Source of the DNA: Thalassospira marina
GTDB taxonomy: Bacteria; Pseudomonadota; Alphaproteobacteria; Rhodospirillales; Thalassospiraceae
Direction: 5' to 3'
Assembly (NCBI RefSeq): GCF_002844375.1
Contig: NZ_CP024200.1
Coordinates: 664,001-728,000 of the forward strand
DNA: 64,000 nt
Part shown: in pieces, positions 63,057 through 64,000 of the stretch
Layout of the letters: each line of letters opens with the position of its first letter
Position numbering within the stretch: the stretch's first letter is position 1
The notes under the pieces: model-generated
Told to the model about the DNA's origin: nothing
What the model saw: only the letters and a program-made list of their open reading frames with translations
The model's database searches: none
Translations under genes and position numbers: made by a program

Positions 63057-63230
63057 AGACAAACGCACATGTAAAACACGGCATTCCGGGCTTTTGCGCC
63101 GCCCCTGCAAAATCCCGGTGCCGCGTAAATACCTAAACCACATACCATCACGTACCTTCACGCACCACAACCCGGCGACCACCAAACCGCCACCACCCCG
63201 AAACACCCATAGCAGACAAGGATCGCCCCA

Positions 63231-64000
63231 ATGTCCAACCAGTATGATGTCGCCGTTATTGGCCTTGGTGCCATGGGCAGTGCCGCCATTTCGTTTCTGG
63301 CCGCGCGGGGTGTGCGGGTGATCGGGTTTGAAGCCGCAAGCCCCGCCCATGGGCTGGGGTCTTCACATGGTGATAGCCGATTGATCCGACTGGGATATTT
63401 TGAAGATCCCAGCTATGTGCCGCTATTACGCCGCGCCTATGAAAACTGGCGTGAACTGGAAAGCCTGCTTCGCGAAAGCATCCTGCATGTCACGGGTGTT
63501 TTGCAAATCGGCAAAACCGACAGCAAAATTGTCACAGGCACCCTGGCATCGTGCGAATTGCACAACCTTGCCAGCGAAACCCTTGATGCCGACCAGATGC
63601 GCAAACGCTTCCCGGTTTTTGGCCTTGATGACGACGAAGTTGCCGTCTTGGACCCCAATGGTGGCTGGCTTAAACCCGAAGCAGCCATTTGGGGCTATTT
63701 GCGGCTTGCTGCCGCCAACGGGGCAAAGCTGCATCTGGGCGAAAAGGTTGATGCCATAACGCCCGATGATAATGGCGTTAACATTTCCGCAGGCGGGCAA
63801 AAATACCGCGCGGCCCGCGTCATTGTTGCCACCGGTTCCTGGATATCGCAACTGGTGCCCCAGCTTGCCGATATGGCAAACCCGATCCGCCAGGTGGTGG
63901 CGTGGTATCGCCCTGAAAACGGTTTCACCACCAACCCTTTGCGAATGCCTGCTTTTTTACGCGATGAAAATGATGCCGGGTCGTTTTTTGGCTTCCCTGA
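63231..64000 (+). CDS. sarcosine oxidase/N-methyltryptophan oxidase-like FAD enzyme (3' end outside window)
   Basis: The first 256 residues are seen; the frame is open to the right edge. The FAD fold YDVAVIGLGAMGSAAISFL (about 5-23) and the motif SSHGDSRLIRLGYFEDPSYV match MSOX/SolA enzymes, which oxidise N-methyl amino acids; FRQVV-like segment IRQVVAWYRPE also fits. The Cys that binds FAD covalently would lie beyond the edge. ATG 63231 has AAGGA 9 bases upstream. It follows the HutH-like gene by 174 bases in the same direction and may serve the same substrate. Confidence 0.88.
   Translation, partial: MSNQYDVAVIGLGAMGSAAISFLAARGVRVIGFEAASPAHGLGSSHGDSRLIRLGYFEDPSYVPLLRRAYENWRELESLLRESILHVTGVLQIGKTDSKIVTGTLASCELHNLASETLDADQMRKRFPVFGLDDDEVAVLDPNGGWLKPEAAIWGYLRLAAANGAKLHLGEKVDAITPDDNGVNISAGGQKYRAARVIVATGSWISQLVPQLADMANPIRQVVAWYRPENGFTTNPLRMPAFLRDENDAGSFFGFP

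Noticed and set aside
1..64000. Search for CRISPR, tRNA, rRNA, transposase, phage or toxin-antitoxin genes
   Set aside because: No regular direct repeats, cloverleaf or matching protein families were seen by eye; a tRNAscan or Infernal run could still find a missed RNA.

Overview
The window looks like a chromosome segment of a free-living alphaproteobacterium. The best guess is a marine, carboxylate-using Rhodospirillales member such as Thalassospira. This rests on the vocabulary of genes (many ABC and TRAP importers, a GlpSTPQV glycerol importer with its DUF2160 partner, a HutC-controlled histidine locus, many LysR and GntR regulators) and on a GC content that reads by eye as mid-50s percent. 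It is an inference, not a proof. I saw no rRNA, tRNA, CRISPR array, phage genes or transposase.

1-10207: the right part of a biosynthetic gene cluster, all on the plus strand and tightly packed. It holds a cytochrome P450 (cut by the window), a type II thioesterase, a fatty-acyl-AMP ligase, a PaaI-type hotdog thioesterase, a TauD/SyrP-like Fe(II)/2-oxoglutarate oxygenase, a class II aldolase, an LnmK/Pnap_2097-type double-hotdog protein and an A-T-C nonribosomal peptide synthetase. It reads as somewhat more AT-rich than the rest. 10559-18529: a BASS-family transporter, a Rieske oxygenase with its reductase and a LysR regulator, 6-phosphogluconate dehydrogenase, an unknown 133-residue protein and an AraC regulator.

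18687-26219: a sugar-acid regulon. A DgoR-like GntR regulator, an SDR dehydrogenase, an AraFGH-type ABC importer, an aldose 1-epimerase and D-galactonate dehydratase point to oxidative D-galactose catabolism. The regulator gene and the SDR/importer divergent promoter share a 19-bp operator-like sequence. 26235-36042: a DctPQM TRAP importer with an isocitrate-lyase/PEP-mutase-family enzyme, then a LysR regulator divergent from a TAXI-type TRAP importer joined to an AtuA protein split into two genes. 36039-36295 is a nested palindromic element that supplies the stop codons of both flanking genes.

36292-49764: a secreted double-TPM membrane protein, a 950-bp gene-free stretch, the glycerol/glycerol-3-phosphate operon glpD-glpSTPQ-DUF2160-glpV, a chemoreceptor and a Sel1-repeat protein. 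49792-51646: a LysR/SDR divergent pair. 51733-64000: histidine utilisation: hutD-hutU-hutG (minus) facing hutF and a HutC paralog (plus), hutC itself (minus), then a polar amino-acid ABC importer followed by a HutH-family protein whose Ala-Ser-Gly catalytic triad is missing, and the start of a sarcosine-oxidase-like flavoenzyme. The two most unusual things are the biosynthetic cluster and the MIO-less HutH homolog.
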